From assembly GCA_029865675.1 (NCBI GenBank), contig JARXAU010000176.1, forward strand, positions 1 through 6,967: a stretch of DNA of 6,967 nucleotides, written 5' to 3'. The position numbers were made by a program, and so were the translations under genes. Source of the stretch: Rhodoferax sp. (GTDB lineage Bacteria; Pseudomonadota; Gammaproteobacteria; Burkholderiales; Burkholderiaceae_C). Shown here piece after piece: positions 1-5,388 of this stretch; position 1 is the stretch's first letter; each line of letters begins with the position of its first letter. The notes beneath the pieces are model-generated. The model did not search any database. It had not been told where the DNA came from and worked only from the letters and a program-made list of their open reading frames with translations.

Positions 1-103
1 CGGCAGCACCCAGAGAGGTACCGAGGTGTTGGGCGATTTCAGCTGCCATGCCAGGATTGGCATTGCCGGTGAAAACCATGAAGTCGGGGTGGTTGGCTTG
101 CAT
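1..103 (-). CDS. prs: Ribose-phosphate pyrophosphokinase (PRPP synthase), N-terminal fragment
   Basis: This is the first 34 codons of a gene that runs off the left edge. The translation starts MQANHPDFMVFTGNANP and continues into a MAAEIAQHLG segment, which matches the usual N-terminus of proteobacterial Prs: a beta strand followed by the 'TGNANP' turn and the first helix. The family makes phosphoribosyl pyrophosphate from ribose 5-phosphate and ATP in the cytoplasm, feeding purine, pyrimidine, histidine, tryptophan and NAD synthesis. Catalytic and PRPP-binding motifs lie outside the window. The ATG at 103-101 has only a weak Shine-Dalgarno (GGGA, 5 bases upstream). The gene follows tRNA-Gln and ispE on the same strand; the lolB-ispE-prs order is also found in E. 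coli. Whether it has its own promoter in the 46 bp after the tRNA, or depends on read-through, cannot be told. Confidence 0.93.
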   Translation of the reverse strand, partial: MQANHPDFMVFTGNANPGMAAEIAQHLGTSLGAA

Positions 104-122
104 GAGCGTCCCAGCAGGTCTG

Positions 123-234
123 AAAAAAAGCCCGTGTGCGAAAAGAATTTGGCAGGGGAAGAAGGATTCGAACCTTCGCATGCTGGAATCAAAATCCAGT
201 GCCTTAACCAACTTGGCGATTCCCCTACACGGGC
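123..234 (-). terminator. Leader/trailer inverted repeat around tRNA-Gln with a U7 tract (possible terminator or processing stem)
   Basis: The 8 bases just before the tRNA 5' end (GCCCGTGT, 234-227 on the minus strand) are perfectly complementary to ACACGGGC (137-130), 12 bases after the CCA. In the precursor RNA this gives an 8-bp, GC-rich stem closing over the folded tRNA, immediately followed by seven U (129-123). A GC-rich stem plus a U run is the signature of an intrinsic terminator, but here the loop would be the whole tRNA plus 12 nt. The trailer shows no good local hairpin that would explain the U run otherwise. The pairing is seen directly; termination or processing is inferred. Confidence 0.4.
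150..226 (-). tRNA. tRNA-Gln, anticodon UUG
   Basis: On the minus strand the sequence folds as a complete 77-nt tRNA with encoded CCA (152-150). It has a 7-bp acceptor stem (AGGGGAA with TTCCCCT), a D-arm with a GCC/GGC stem, a 5-bp anticodon stem (CTGGA/TCCAG) with loop TTTTGAT, and a T-arm GAAGG-TTCGAAT-CCTTC. The anticodon TTG is at 192-190 and reads CAA, and by wobble CAG. The discriminator base is G73 and the first acceptor pair is a weak A-U, in line with known glutaminyl-tRNA synthetase identity (weak 1-72 pair, G73). It lies between ispE and prs in the same orientation and is framed by a leader/trailer inverted repeat listed separately. Confidence 0.97.
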
Positions 235-235
235 A

Positions 236-252
236 GACAGCGAAGCGCTATC
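236..252 (-). other. Small 7-bp hairpin upstream of tRNA-Gln
   Basis: On the minus-strand RNA, GAUAGCG (252-246) can pair with CGCUGUC (242-236) around a CUU loop, giving seven pairs including one U-G wobble. It ends one base before the leader arm of the tRNA-flanking repeat. No U tract follows, so it is not a terminator by itself. It could be a processing element between the ispE message and pre-tRNA-Gln, or chance. The rest of the 77-bp tRNA-ispE spacer shows no convincing promoter. Confidence 0.3.
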
Positions 253-303
253 TACCGATAAACCTTGTCGCAACCGCCGACCCGTGGGGCGAGGGCTTCA
301 CCG

Positions 304-1140
304 TTACCACCCTTTGAGTGGATGGTGCTGCAAACTATTGCACGTCCTGATCAGGGCGCCCTCGGGGGCATCGGCCATCTCAAAATCGTCCTTTAGCAAG
401 GCAAACACCGCGCTCCCTGAGCCTGTCATGCGAGCGCTTAAGCCCTTGGAGGCCAGCCAGTCAAGGCACTGGCACATGCCCGGGCACAGCCGCTGCGCAA
501 CAGGCTGCAAGTCATTACGGCCAAAGCCATATGGGTTCGCAGCGAAGCCTGAAATTATAGCAAGCTCAGAATCGCGTTTGAGTCTGGCATCCGAAAATAT
601 CAAACTGGTGTCGAGCCCGGCCTGCGGTTTGGCAACCACCAGTCGAGCAGGAGGTACTTGAATGGGCGTTATCTGCTCGCCCACGCCTTCGATCCAAGCG
701 TTGTCCCCGCCCAAGAAAAACGGCACGTCTGCGCCCAGGCTCAGCCCGATGCGGGTCAAGGCTTCTCGCGGAAGCTGCAAATTCCAAAGCCGGTTGAGCG
801 CCAACAAGGTGGACGCAGCGTCCGATGAACCACCGCCCATTCCGGCTTGCGCTGGGACCGACTTCGCCACACCAATATGCGCGCCCAAGCGGCAAGCCGT
901 AGCCTGTTGTAGGGCGCGTGCGGCGCGCAAAACCAGGTCGTCGGCAGGCAGCTCCCAGGTCAGGTCTTCGCGGCTCAGTCCGCCGTCTTGGCGCAGCTCG
1001 AAGTGCAGCACATCACACCAATCAACGAGCAAGAAGACAGACTGCAGCAAGTGGTAGCCGTCGGCGCGCCGTCCCGTGATGTGCAAAAAAAGGTTCAGTT
1101 TGGCGGGCGCCGGAACGTCGTAAAGCGATTGAATCGACAC
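304..1140 (-). CDS. ispE: 4-diphosphocytidyl-2-C-methyl-D-erythritol kinase (IspE)
   Basis: This is a GHMP-family kinase of 278 residues, the usual IspE length. It phosphorylates the 2-hydroxyl of CDP-methylerythritol with ATP, the fourth step of the MEP route to isopentenyl diphosphate, in the cytoplasm. Visible motifs are the N-terminal PAPAKLNLFLH segment (10-20, with Lys14 at the conserved substrate-site position), the glycine-rich ATP loop PAQAGMGGGSSDAAS (96-110), the LGADVPFFL segment with the likely catalytic Asp138, and the C-terminal GHMP motif ARMTGSGSAVFA (236-247). The start is GTG at 1140-1138, one base after the lolB stop. GGAG (1154-1151) and AGGG (1148-1145) inside the end of lolB can serve as ribosome-binding sites. 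The tight spacing implies co-transcription and probably translational coupling with lolB. tRNA-Gln and prs follow on the same strand. Confidence 0.97.
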   Translation of the reverse strand: MSIQSLYDVPAPAKLNLFLHITGRRADGYHLLQSVFLLVDWCDVLHFELRQDGGLSREDLTWELPADDLVLRAARALQQATACRLGAHIGVAKSVPAQAGMGGGSSDAASTLLALNRLWNLQLPREALTRIGLSLGADVPFFLGGDNAWIEGVGEQITPIQVPPARLVVAKPQAGLDTSLIFSDARLKRDSELAIISGFAANPYGFGRNDLQPVAQRLCPGMCQCLDWLASKGLSARMTGSGSAVFALLKDDFEMADAPEGALIRTCNSLQHHPLKGW

Positions 1141-1141
1141 C

Positions 1142-1654
1142 TTACCCTGGCTCCAAAATGATCTTTATCTCTGCGGCTGCATCGGGGCTGAGGCGGCGGG
1201 CTCGGATGCGACCAGCCGACAGATCACGCAGGTCGACTTCCCACCCGGGGGCTGTTGTGGCGTCACCTTGCAGCCAGCCAAAAAGCATTGCCAAGGGCAG
1301 TGGCGCGCCCAGGCTGTGGCTCAACATTGCGTCCACTGATTCAAATGAGAGCCGCTCCTGCGGGGTCTGTAGCGTGGCGGCCTGTGCGTCCCAGCGCAGG
1401 GTGGCGACACGGGTTCCCAGAATGCTGGTGAGCGCAAGCACGCCTTCAGTTGCCGAGCCTTCAAGCGCAAAGTTCGCGGAAAAAGCTTGGGCGGGAACTG
1501 AGGCGATGTTCACCGCTAGTCGACCCTGCCAAAGATTCGGTCTTACCTTGTCAGGTGGGGTGTTGAAGTTGGCGCACGCTCCAAGCAAGCAGAGCCCGCA
1601 TATTGCCAGCCAGAGCGCTACGGTATCGCGAAAACCTGCACCCAGAAGCGTCAT
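1142..1654 (-). CDS. lolB: Outer-membrane lipoprotein receptor LolB
   Basis: The product is a 170-residue predicted lipoprotein. The N-terminus has a charged start, a hydrophobic stretch (about 12-26) and a lipobox LLGAC, with Cys27 as the lipidated residue after signal peptidase II cleavage. No Asp follows the Cys (Ala28-Asn29), so it should be sorted to the outer membrane. The mature part shows the LolB pattern: W-Q-G-R-L-A-V (42-48), then alternating strands with F-A-L-E-G, LTSILGT and LRWD, ending in a short beta-barrel-like tail. LolB takes lipoproteins from periplasmic LolA and inserts them into the inner leaflet of the outer membrane. It is shorter than E. coli LolB (about 207). It sits between a periplasmic TPR gene and ispE; lolB-ispE adjacency is widespread and supports the call. 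There is no clear Shine-Dalgarno before the ATG at 1654-1652, so coupling to the gene upstream is likely. Confidence 0.88.
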   Translation of the reverse strand: MTLLGAGFRDTVALWLAICGLCLLGACANFNTPPDKVRPNLWQGRLAVNIASVPAQAFSANFALEGSATEGVLALTSILGTRVATLRWDAQAATLQTPQERLSFESVDAMLSHSLGAPLPLAMLFGWLQGDATTAPGWEVDLRDLSAGRIRARRLSPDAAAEIKIILEPG

Positions 1655-1665
1655 AAAAGCGTCAT
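1644..1665 (-). repeat. 11-bp tandem duplication over the TPR-lolB junction
   Basis: On the minus strand ATGACGCTTTT (1665-1655) is followed directly by ATGACGCTTCT (1654-1644), 10 of 11 bases identical. The second copy is the start of lolB. The first copy overlaps the TPR stop codon (TGA 1664-1662) and opens a four-codon ORF encoding MTLL, the same residues that begin LolB. That ORF ends in a TGA (1653-1651) overlapping the lolB ATG. The repeat and reading frames are directly visible; any role in reinitiation is inferred. Confidence 0.75.
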
Positions 1666-3413
1666 AACGCGCCGCGCAGGCGCAATATGGTGGCCTTGAG
1701 GGTGTCGTTGTCGCGGTTGAGTTGAAGGCCTTGGTTCCAAGTCGAAATTGCTTGGTCGCGTTGGTTCAGCGTCCACAGCACCTCGCCCAGATGGGCTGCT
1801 ATTTCAGGGTCGGGGCGTGATGCAAAGGCTTTTTGCAGAAGCGCCAGAGAACGTTCCAAGTTGCCACTGCGAAATTCGACCCAGGCGAGGCTGTCGATGA
1901 TGAAGGGGTCGTCAGGTGAAAACTTCAGCGCTGTCTCGACTAACTCACGCGCCTCCGGCAGACGCTTGTTGCGATCGGCCAGTGAGTATCCCAGCGCGTT
2001 GTAAGCCGCGTGATAGTCGGGCTTGGAAGAAATCAGGCGACGCAAAACCGATTCCATTTCATCCGGGCGCCCTAATTTTTCGGCGGAGATCGCAAGTTCG
2101 TAGCTCAGCTCTGCATCTGCAGGAAATCTTTGAAGGGCTTGTGTCAGCAAGTCGTAGGCGGCCTGCTCTTGCTGGTTGTCGCGCAAGAGCTGCAGCTCGG
2201 CGGTGAATTTGCTGCGCGCCTCTTCTGGGGTTTTTTCTGGCAAGGCGTGCAGCAGGGCCCGCGCCTTTGCCAGCTGGCCTTGCTGTGCCAGGATCATGGC
2301 GCTTCGCAACTGAATTCTTGGTGCGTCTTGCGGGCTGTTGATGCGTTCTATATAGGCCTGCGCCTGCTTTAGGTCATTGGTTTTTTGCGCAATTTGCGCC
2401 AGAACCAGATAGGCCTGCACAGCGCCGCGCGGGGTCAAGGGCGCGGCAGCATCCTCGCCTGACTGCTCAGTGACCGGAACCAGGCTCAAGTACTTTATCA
2501 ACGACGCTTGGGAGGCCGCGAAGGCCTGGTTCTGGAACTCGATTGAGCCTTTGACGAGCCACGCGTCCGGGTACTCAGGCTGCGAGCGACTCAGGGCTGT
2601 TGCCTCGACCAGAGCCTGCGGGTAGCGTTGCAAGTCAATGAGCTTTCGGATGAATGCGATATGAACTTCCGGCTGAGGCTTGGCTGCCAGATAGGGAAGC
2701 AGCAGGCTTTGGGCGAGGTCGAAGTCCACCTCCAGCAGATTAATGCAAAGCAAGGCGAGTTCGTCGGACAGCGGATCGAGTCCCATGCCTTTTTTGGCTG
2801 CTGCCAGCGCAGCAGATTTGTTGTCAGCCAGTAAGCGCAAATTGCCCACCATGGCCCAGGCTAAGGGGCCGGTGCTGGTGCTGCTCAGGTCTTTCTCCAG
2901 CACCTTTTCGAGCAGCTCCGCCGCGCCTGCTTTGTCGCTGGCGCGGGTCAAAAAGCGGCTGGCAAAAACAATTGCTGCGCCACGTTCGGACGCGCTGGCG
3001 CGCGCCAAACTGCGCTGAAGCGGCCCGATAGCCTCAGGCAGGCGGTTCAGGCCGACGAAAAGCTGCAGCAGGTAACGATCTGCGTCGGGCGAACCGGGGA
3101 CTGCCTGCTGCCACGCCTTGGCCGCAGTAAGCGCGGCATTGGCATCGCGGGCGCGCAGTGCGATGTCGATCGCCCGTTCGAAAAGTGCGGGGTCCTGCGC
3201 TTGGCGTGCGGCATTGAGCATGAGCCCGTAAGACGAGCGCAAGTCCTCGCTTTGCAAGCTGAGTTCGCTGAGCAAGATCTGGTAAAAAAGTTCCGCGTTG
3301 AGCGCCGAACTGGGAGGCGGTGCACCGGCCCCCTCGACAGGGGCTTCTTGCGCTTGGCCCGAGCAGGCAAAAACCAAGGCGCAGATGCAAAGAAGGTGGG
3401 GAATACGTGGCAT
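1662..3413 (-). CDS. Periplasmic tetratricopeptide-repeat protein, function unknown
   Basis: This is a 583-residue helical-repeat protein. The start chosen is ATG 3413-3411 because it gives a typical signal peptide: MPRIP, a hydrophobic run LLCICALVFAC (7-17), then SGQAQEAP with a plausible signal peptidase I site after GQA or AQEA. A longer frame reaches to 3620 but would overlap the divergent mutM. The LVFAC sequence resembles a lipobox but has Phe at -2, so a lipoprotein is less likely though not excluded. A Pro/Ala-rich linker (24-37) leads into many TPR-like helical pairs. The clearest repeats are at about 434-467, 468-501 (YNALGYSLADRNKRLPEA), 502-535 (IIDSLAWVEFRSGNLERS) and 536-569. 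TPR domains bind partner proteins. Its place upstream of lolB suggests an envelope role, which is inference only. It is probably the first gene of the TPR-lolB-ispE transcript. Confidence 0.88.
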   Translation of the reverse strand: MPRIPHLLCICALVFACSGQAQEAPVEGAGAPPPSSALNAELFYQILLSELSLQSEDLRSSYGLMLNAARQAQDPALFERAIDIALRARDANAALTAAKAWQQAVPGSPDADRYLLQLFVGLNRLPEAIGPLQRSLARASASERGAAIVFASRFLTRASDKAGAAELLEKVLEKDLSSTSTGPLAWAMVGNLRLLADNKSAALAAAKKGMGLDPLSDELALLCINLLEVDFDLAQSLLLPYLAAKPQPEVHIAFIRKLIDLQRYPQALVEATALSRSQPEYPDAWLVKGSIEFQNQAFAASQASLIKYLSLVPVTEQSGEDAAAPLTPRGAVQAYLVLAQIAQKTNDLKQAQAYIERINSPQDAPRIQLRSAMILAQQGQLAKARALLHALPEKTPEEARSKFTAELQLLRDNQQEQAAYDLLTQALQRFPADAELSYELAISAEKLGRPDEMESVLRRLISSKPDYHAAYNALGYSLADRNKRLPEARELVETALKFSPDDPFIIDSLAWVEFRSGNLERSLALLQKAFASRPDPEIAAHLGEVLWTLNQRDQAISTWNQGLQLNRDNDTLKATILRLRGAL

Positions 3414-3495
3414 GAGACCATAATAATCTACGACTTTGTATTGCAGGGTCTGGAACCTTGGGGTTTCCCCATTTTTCAATTCTCTACGGATCCCC
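3414..3495. promoter_or_regulatory. Divergent spacer between the TPR gene and mutM, with a palindrome
   Basis: Both flanking operons must be started from or near this 82-bp spacer unless promoters lie inside the genes. It is noticeably A+T-richer than its surroundings, especially 3421-3440 and 3471-3482. It holds a perfect inverted repeat TGGGG-TTT-CCCCA (3459-3471). Read rightward this is followed by five T, which looks like a very short terminator in the mutM leader; it may equally be an operator for either gene. I could not find a -35/-10 pair matching the sigma-70 consensus well on either strand, nor a strong Shine-Dalgarno for either start. Confidence 0.45.
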
Positions 3496-4311
3496 ATGCC
3501 CGAATTGCCCGAAGTTGAAGTCACCCGGCGGAGTTTCGCTGACCGTATTGCCGGCGCCCAGATTGAGTTTGTAGAGTTCGGTAAACCCTTGCGTTGGCCG
3601 CCAGACTGCGATCTAACCACGTTGCGTGGTCAGCGTGTGATGGCTGTGCGCCGCCGCGGTAAATACCTGCTGCTGGACCTGGAGCGCGGCATGTTGCTGG
3701 TGCATCTGGGCATGTCGGGTAGCGTCGCTTTTAGCGTGGCGCCAGGAGCGCCCGGAAAACACGATCATTTTTCTTTGTACACCTCGCAAGGTGTGTTGCG
3801 CCTTCACGACCCGCGGCGTTTTGGCGCAGTGGTTTTTGCCCCTGACGAAGATAGCCCGCAGGCGCAAAAACTGCTAGGCAAGCTCGGCGTGGAGCCTTTG
3901 GGCGATGACTTCGAGCCAGACGAGTTTGTTCGGGCTCTGAAGCAACGCAAGGCTCCAATCAAGCAGGTCTTGCTGGCGGGCGAGGCGGTGGTGGGCGTGG
4001 GTAATATTTACGCTTCGGAGGCGCTATTCTTGGCGGGCATCCGCCCGACCACGCGCGCGGCGCGCTTAAGCCGAGCGCGTGTGGAGCGCCTGCATGCGGC
4101 CATCCGTTCTGTGCTGGCGCGAGCCGTGGAGCAGGGCGGCAGCACCCTTCGCGACTTTTCCAACGCGCAGGGTGAGTCGGGTCACTTTCAGCTGGAGGCC
4201 GCAGTCTATGGCCGCGCGGGGCTGGCTTGTCGTGCCTGTGGCACTTTGGTGCGCACCATCCGCCAGGGCCAGCGGTCGACGTTTTTTTGCCCGGTATGCC
4301 AAAAGCCATGA
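3496..4311 (+). CDS. mutM: Formamidopyrimidine-DNA glycosylase (MutM/Fpg)
   Basis: The product has 271 residues, normal for the family. It is a bifunctional glycosylase/AP lyase that removes 8-oxoguanine and ring-opened purines from DNA. The start at 3496 is fixed by the MPELPEVEVTRR N-terminus, where Pro2 becomes the catalytic N-terminal amine after Met removal and Glu3 and Glu6 are conserved. Other hallmarks are Lys56 in RRRGKYLLL, Met73 in HLGMSG, the HDPRRFG loop (104-110) that fills the gap left by the flipped base, the helix-two-turn-helix VVGVGNIYASE (165-175, with Asn170), and a C-terminal zinc finger with Cys245, Cys248, Cys265 and Cys268 enclosing the DNA-contacting Arg260. All expected catalytic and metal residues are present, so the enzyme should be active. 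The stop overlaps the mutY start as ATGA, so the two are translated together. Confidence 0.98.
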   Translation: MPELPEVEVTRRSFADRIAGAQIEFVEFGKPLRWPPDCDLTTLRGQRVMAVRRRGKYLLLDLERGMLLVHLGMSGSVAFSVAPGAPGKHDHFSLYTSQGVLRLHDPRRFGAVVFAPDEDSPQAQKLLGKLGVEPLGDDFEPDEFVRALKQRKAPIKQVLLAGEAVVGVGNIYASEALFLAGIRPTTRAARLSRARVERLHAAIRSVLARAVEQGGSTLRDFSNAQGESGHFQLEAAVYGRAGLACRACGTLVRTIRQGQRSTFFCPVCQKP

Positions 4312-5366
4312 GCGCGACCAAGCCAGGAGGAATTGCTGCACAGGTGGTGGCTTGGCAGGCGGTGCATGGGCGCAATAGCCTGCCCTGGCAAAACACGCAG
4401 GATCCCTATCTGGTGTGGTTGTCCGAGGTCATGCTGCAGCAGACTCAGGTGGCCACGGTGCGTAGCTACTTTGCACGCTTTACCGCGCAGTTGCCCACAG
4501 TGCAGGCGCTCGCCGATGCCAGCTTGGACCAGGTGCTGGGTTTGTGGAGTGGCCTGGGCTACTACAGCCGGGCGCGCAATTTGCACCGCTGCGCCCAGGA
4601 CGTGGTGGGCCTGCACAGCGGAGTTTTTCCGCGTAGTGCCGAGGTTTTGGTCACTTTGCCCGGAATCGGCCGTTCTACGGCGGCAGCGATATCGTCGCTG
4701 TGCTTTGGTGAGCGGGTCGCTATTTTGGACGCCAACGTCAAGCGCGTGATCACGCGGTTGTTGGGCTTTGACGGTGATTTGGCGCAGGCTGCACAGGAGC
4801 GCCGACTCTGGGATGCCGCCACCGAATTGCTGCCTCCAGCTCCGGTAGCAGCCTCGTCTATGGCACGTTACACCCAGGGCATGATGGATTTGGGCGCCAC
4901 CGTATGCCTACCTAAAAAGCCGCTTTGCCTCGTGTGCCCTCTGCAAAGTGCCTGCGTGGCTTGTGCCTGCGGCGACCCGCAGCGCTACCCGGTACGCAGC
5001 CGAAAGCTCAAACGCTCCAGCCAGTCCCTATGGATGCTGTGGGTGCGCAGACCCGATGGTGCCGTTTGGCTCAACATCCGGCCCACGCCCGGCGTGTGGG
5101 CGGGCTTGCACTGCTTCCCACTTTTCCAAGACGAGGAAGCGTTGCGCGCCTCCGTGCCGCAAAGTTCACGGGCAGCTCTGCAAGCGGGAGCCACTTTCAT
5201 GCATGTGCTCACGCACAAGGATTTGCATTTGCATCCATGGCACTTGACAGTGGGTGCTGCAGCGGAGTTTTCCACGCTCGGCGGCAGGTGGGTGCCGGCC
5301 GACCGGTGGCCGTCCATAGGCTTGCCTGCACCCATTCGCAAACTGCTGGTGCCCGACTATCCATAA
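4308..5366 (+). CDS. mutY: Adenine DNA glycosylase (MutY)
   Basis: The product has 352 residues, close to E. coli MutY (350). It removes adenine mispaired with 8-oxoguanine or guanine, preventing G:C to T:A transversions. The N-terminal helix-hairpin-helix glycosylase domain has SEVMLQQTQV with catalytic Glu40, the DNA-binding LPGIGRSTA loop (118-126) and Asp141 in ILDANVKRV. A [4Fe-4S] cluster motif follows: Cys200-X6-Cys207-X2-Cys210-X5-Cys216, with two extra cysteines (219, 221) just after. The C-terminal NUDIX-like domain (about 240-352) recognises 8-oxoG; it contains PGVWAGLHCFP and the HVLTHKDLHLH segment that takes the place of the FSH loop of E. coli. I chose the ATG at 4308 because it overlaps the mutM stop. 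An in-frame ATG at 4296 and a GTG at 4344 are possible but less likely. Confidence 0.96.
   Translation: MSATKPGGIAAQVVAWQAVHGRNSLPWQNTQDPYLVWLSEVMLQQTQVATVRSYFARFTAQLPTVQALADASLDQVLGLWSGLGYYSRARNLHRCAQDVVGLHSGVFPRSAEVLVTLPGIGRSTAAAISSLCFGERVAILDANVKRVITRLLGFDGDLAQAAQERRLWDAATELLPPAPVAASSMARYTQGMMDLGATVCLPKKPLCLVCPLQSACVACACGDPQRYPVRSRKLKRSSQSLWMLWVRRPDGAVWLNIRPTPGVWAGLHCFPLFQDEEALRASVPQSSRAALQAGATFMHVLTHKDLHLHPWHLTVGAAAEFSTLGGRWVPADRWPSIGLPAPIRKLLVPDYP
4325..4330 (+). promoter_or_regulatory. Perfect internal Shine-Dalgarno-like hexamer at the start of mutY
   Basis: AGGAGG lies 15 bases after the chosen mutY ATG, inside codons 6-8. No ribosome-binding sequence precedes that ATG, whose translation is probably coupled to mutM. 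The first in-frame start after the hexamer is GTG at 4344, 13 bases away, longer than usual spacing. It may be coincidental coding of Pro-Gly-Gly, a ribosome pause or rebinding site near the junction, or the site for a shorter MutY isoform. Confidence 0.2.
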
Positions 5367-5388
5367 GGAGCGCAGCTTTTTTTGTTTT
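5365..5388 (+). terminator. Weak terminator-like hairpin and T run after mutY
   Basis: AAGGAGC (5365-5371) can pair with GCTTTTT (5375-5381) around GCA, using two G-U wobbles, and the T run continues to 5383, then G and TTTT. It begins at the mutY stop codon and fills the 20-bp gap before the convergent rapZ stop. The stem is weak, so termination here is only plausible. No comparable U tract follows rapZ on the other strand. Confidence 0.3.

Noticed and set aside
245..273. Possible promoter for tRNA-Gln (TTGCGA, 17 bp, TAGCGC on the minus strand)
   Set aside because: Position and spacing fit, but the -10 element matches only two of six consensus bases; not strong enough to call.
26..661. Long plus-strand open frame over tRNA-Gln and the ispE 3' part
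   Set aside because: It reads antisense through the tRNA and ispE, has no family-like motifs, and the minus strand holds clear genes.
3436..3495. Upstream starts for mutM
   Set aside because: MutM needs Pro2 at its N-terminus for catalysis, so only the ATG at 3496 fits.
3414..3620. N-terminal extension of the TPR protein up to 3620
   Set aside because: The extension would overlap the conserved N-terminus of mutM on the other strand and would bury the signal peptide; the start at 3413 is far better.
4227..4307. Upstream start of the mutY frame
   Set aside because: It would overlap the mutM zinc finger by about 80 bases and adds residues not typical of MutY.
4066..4396. Several minus-strand open frames across the mutM-mutY junction
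   Set aside because: They are antisense shadows in G+C-rich coding sequence and none has recognisable motifs.
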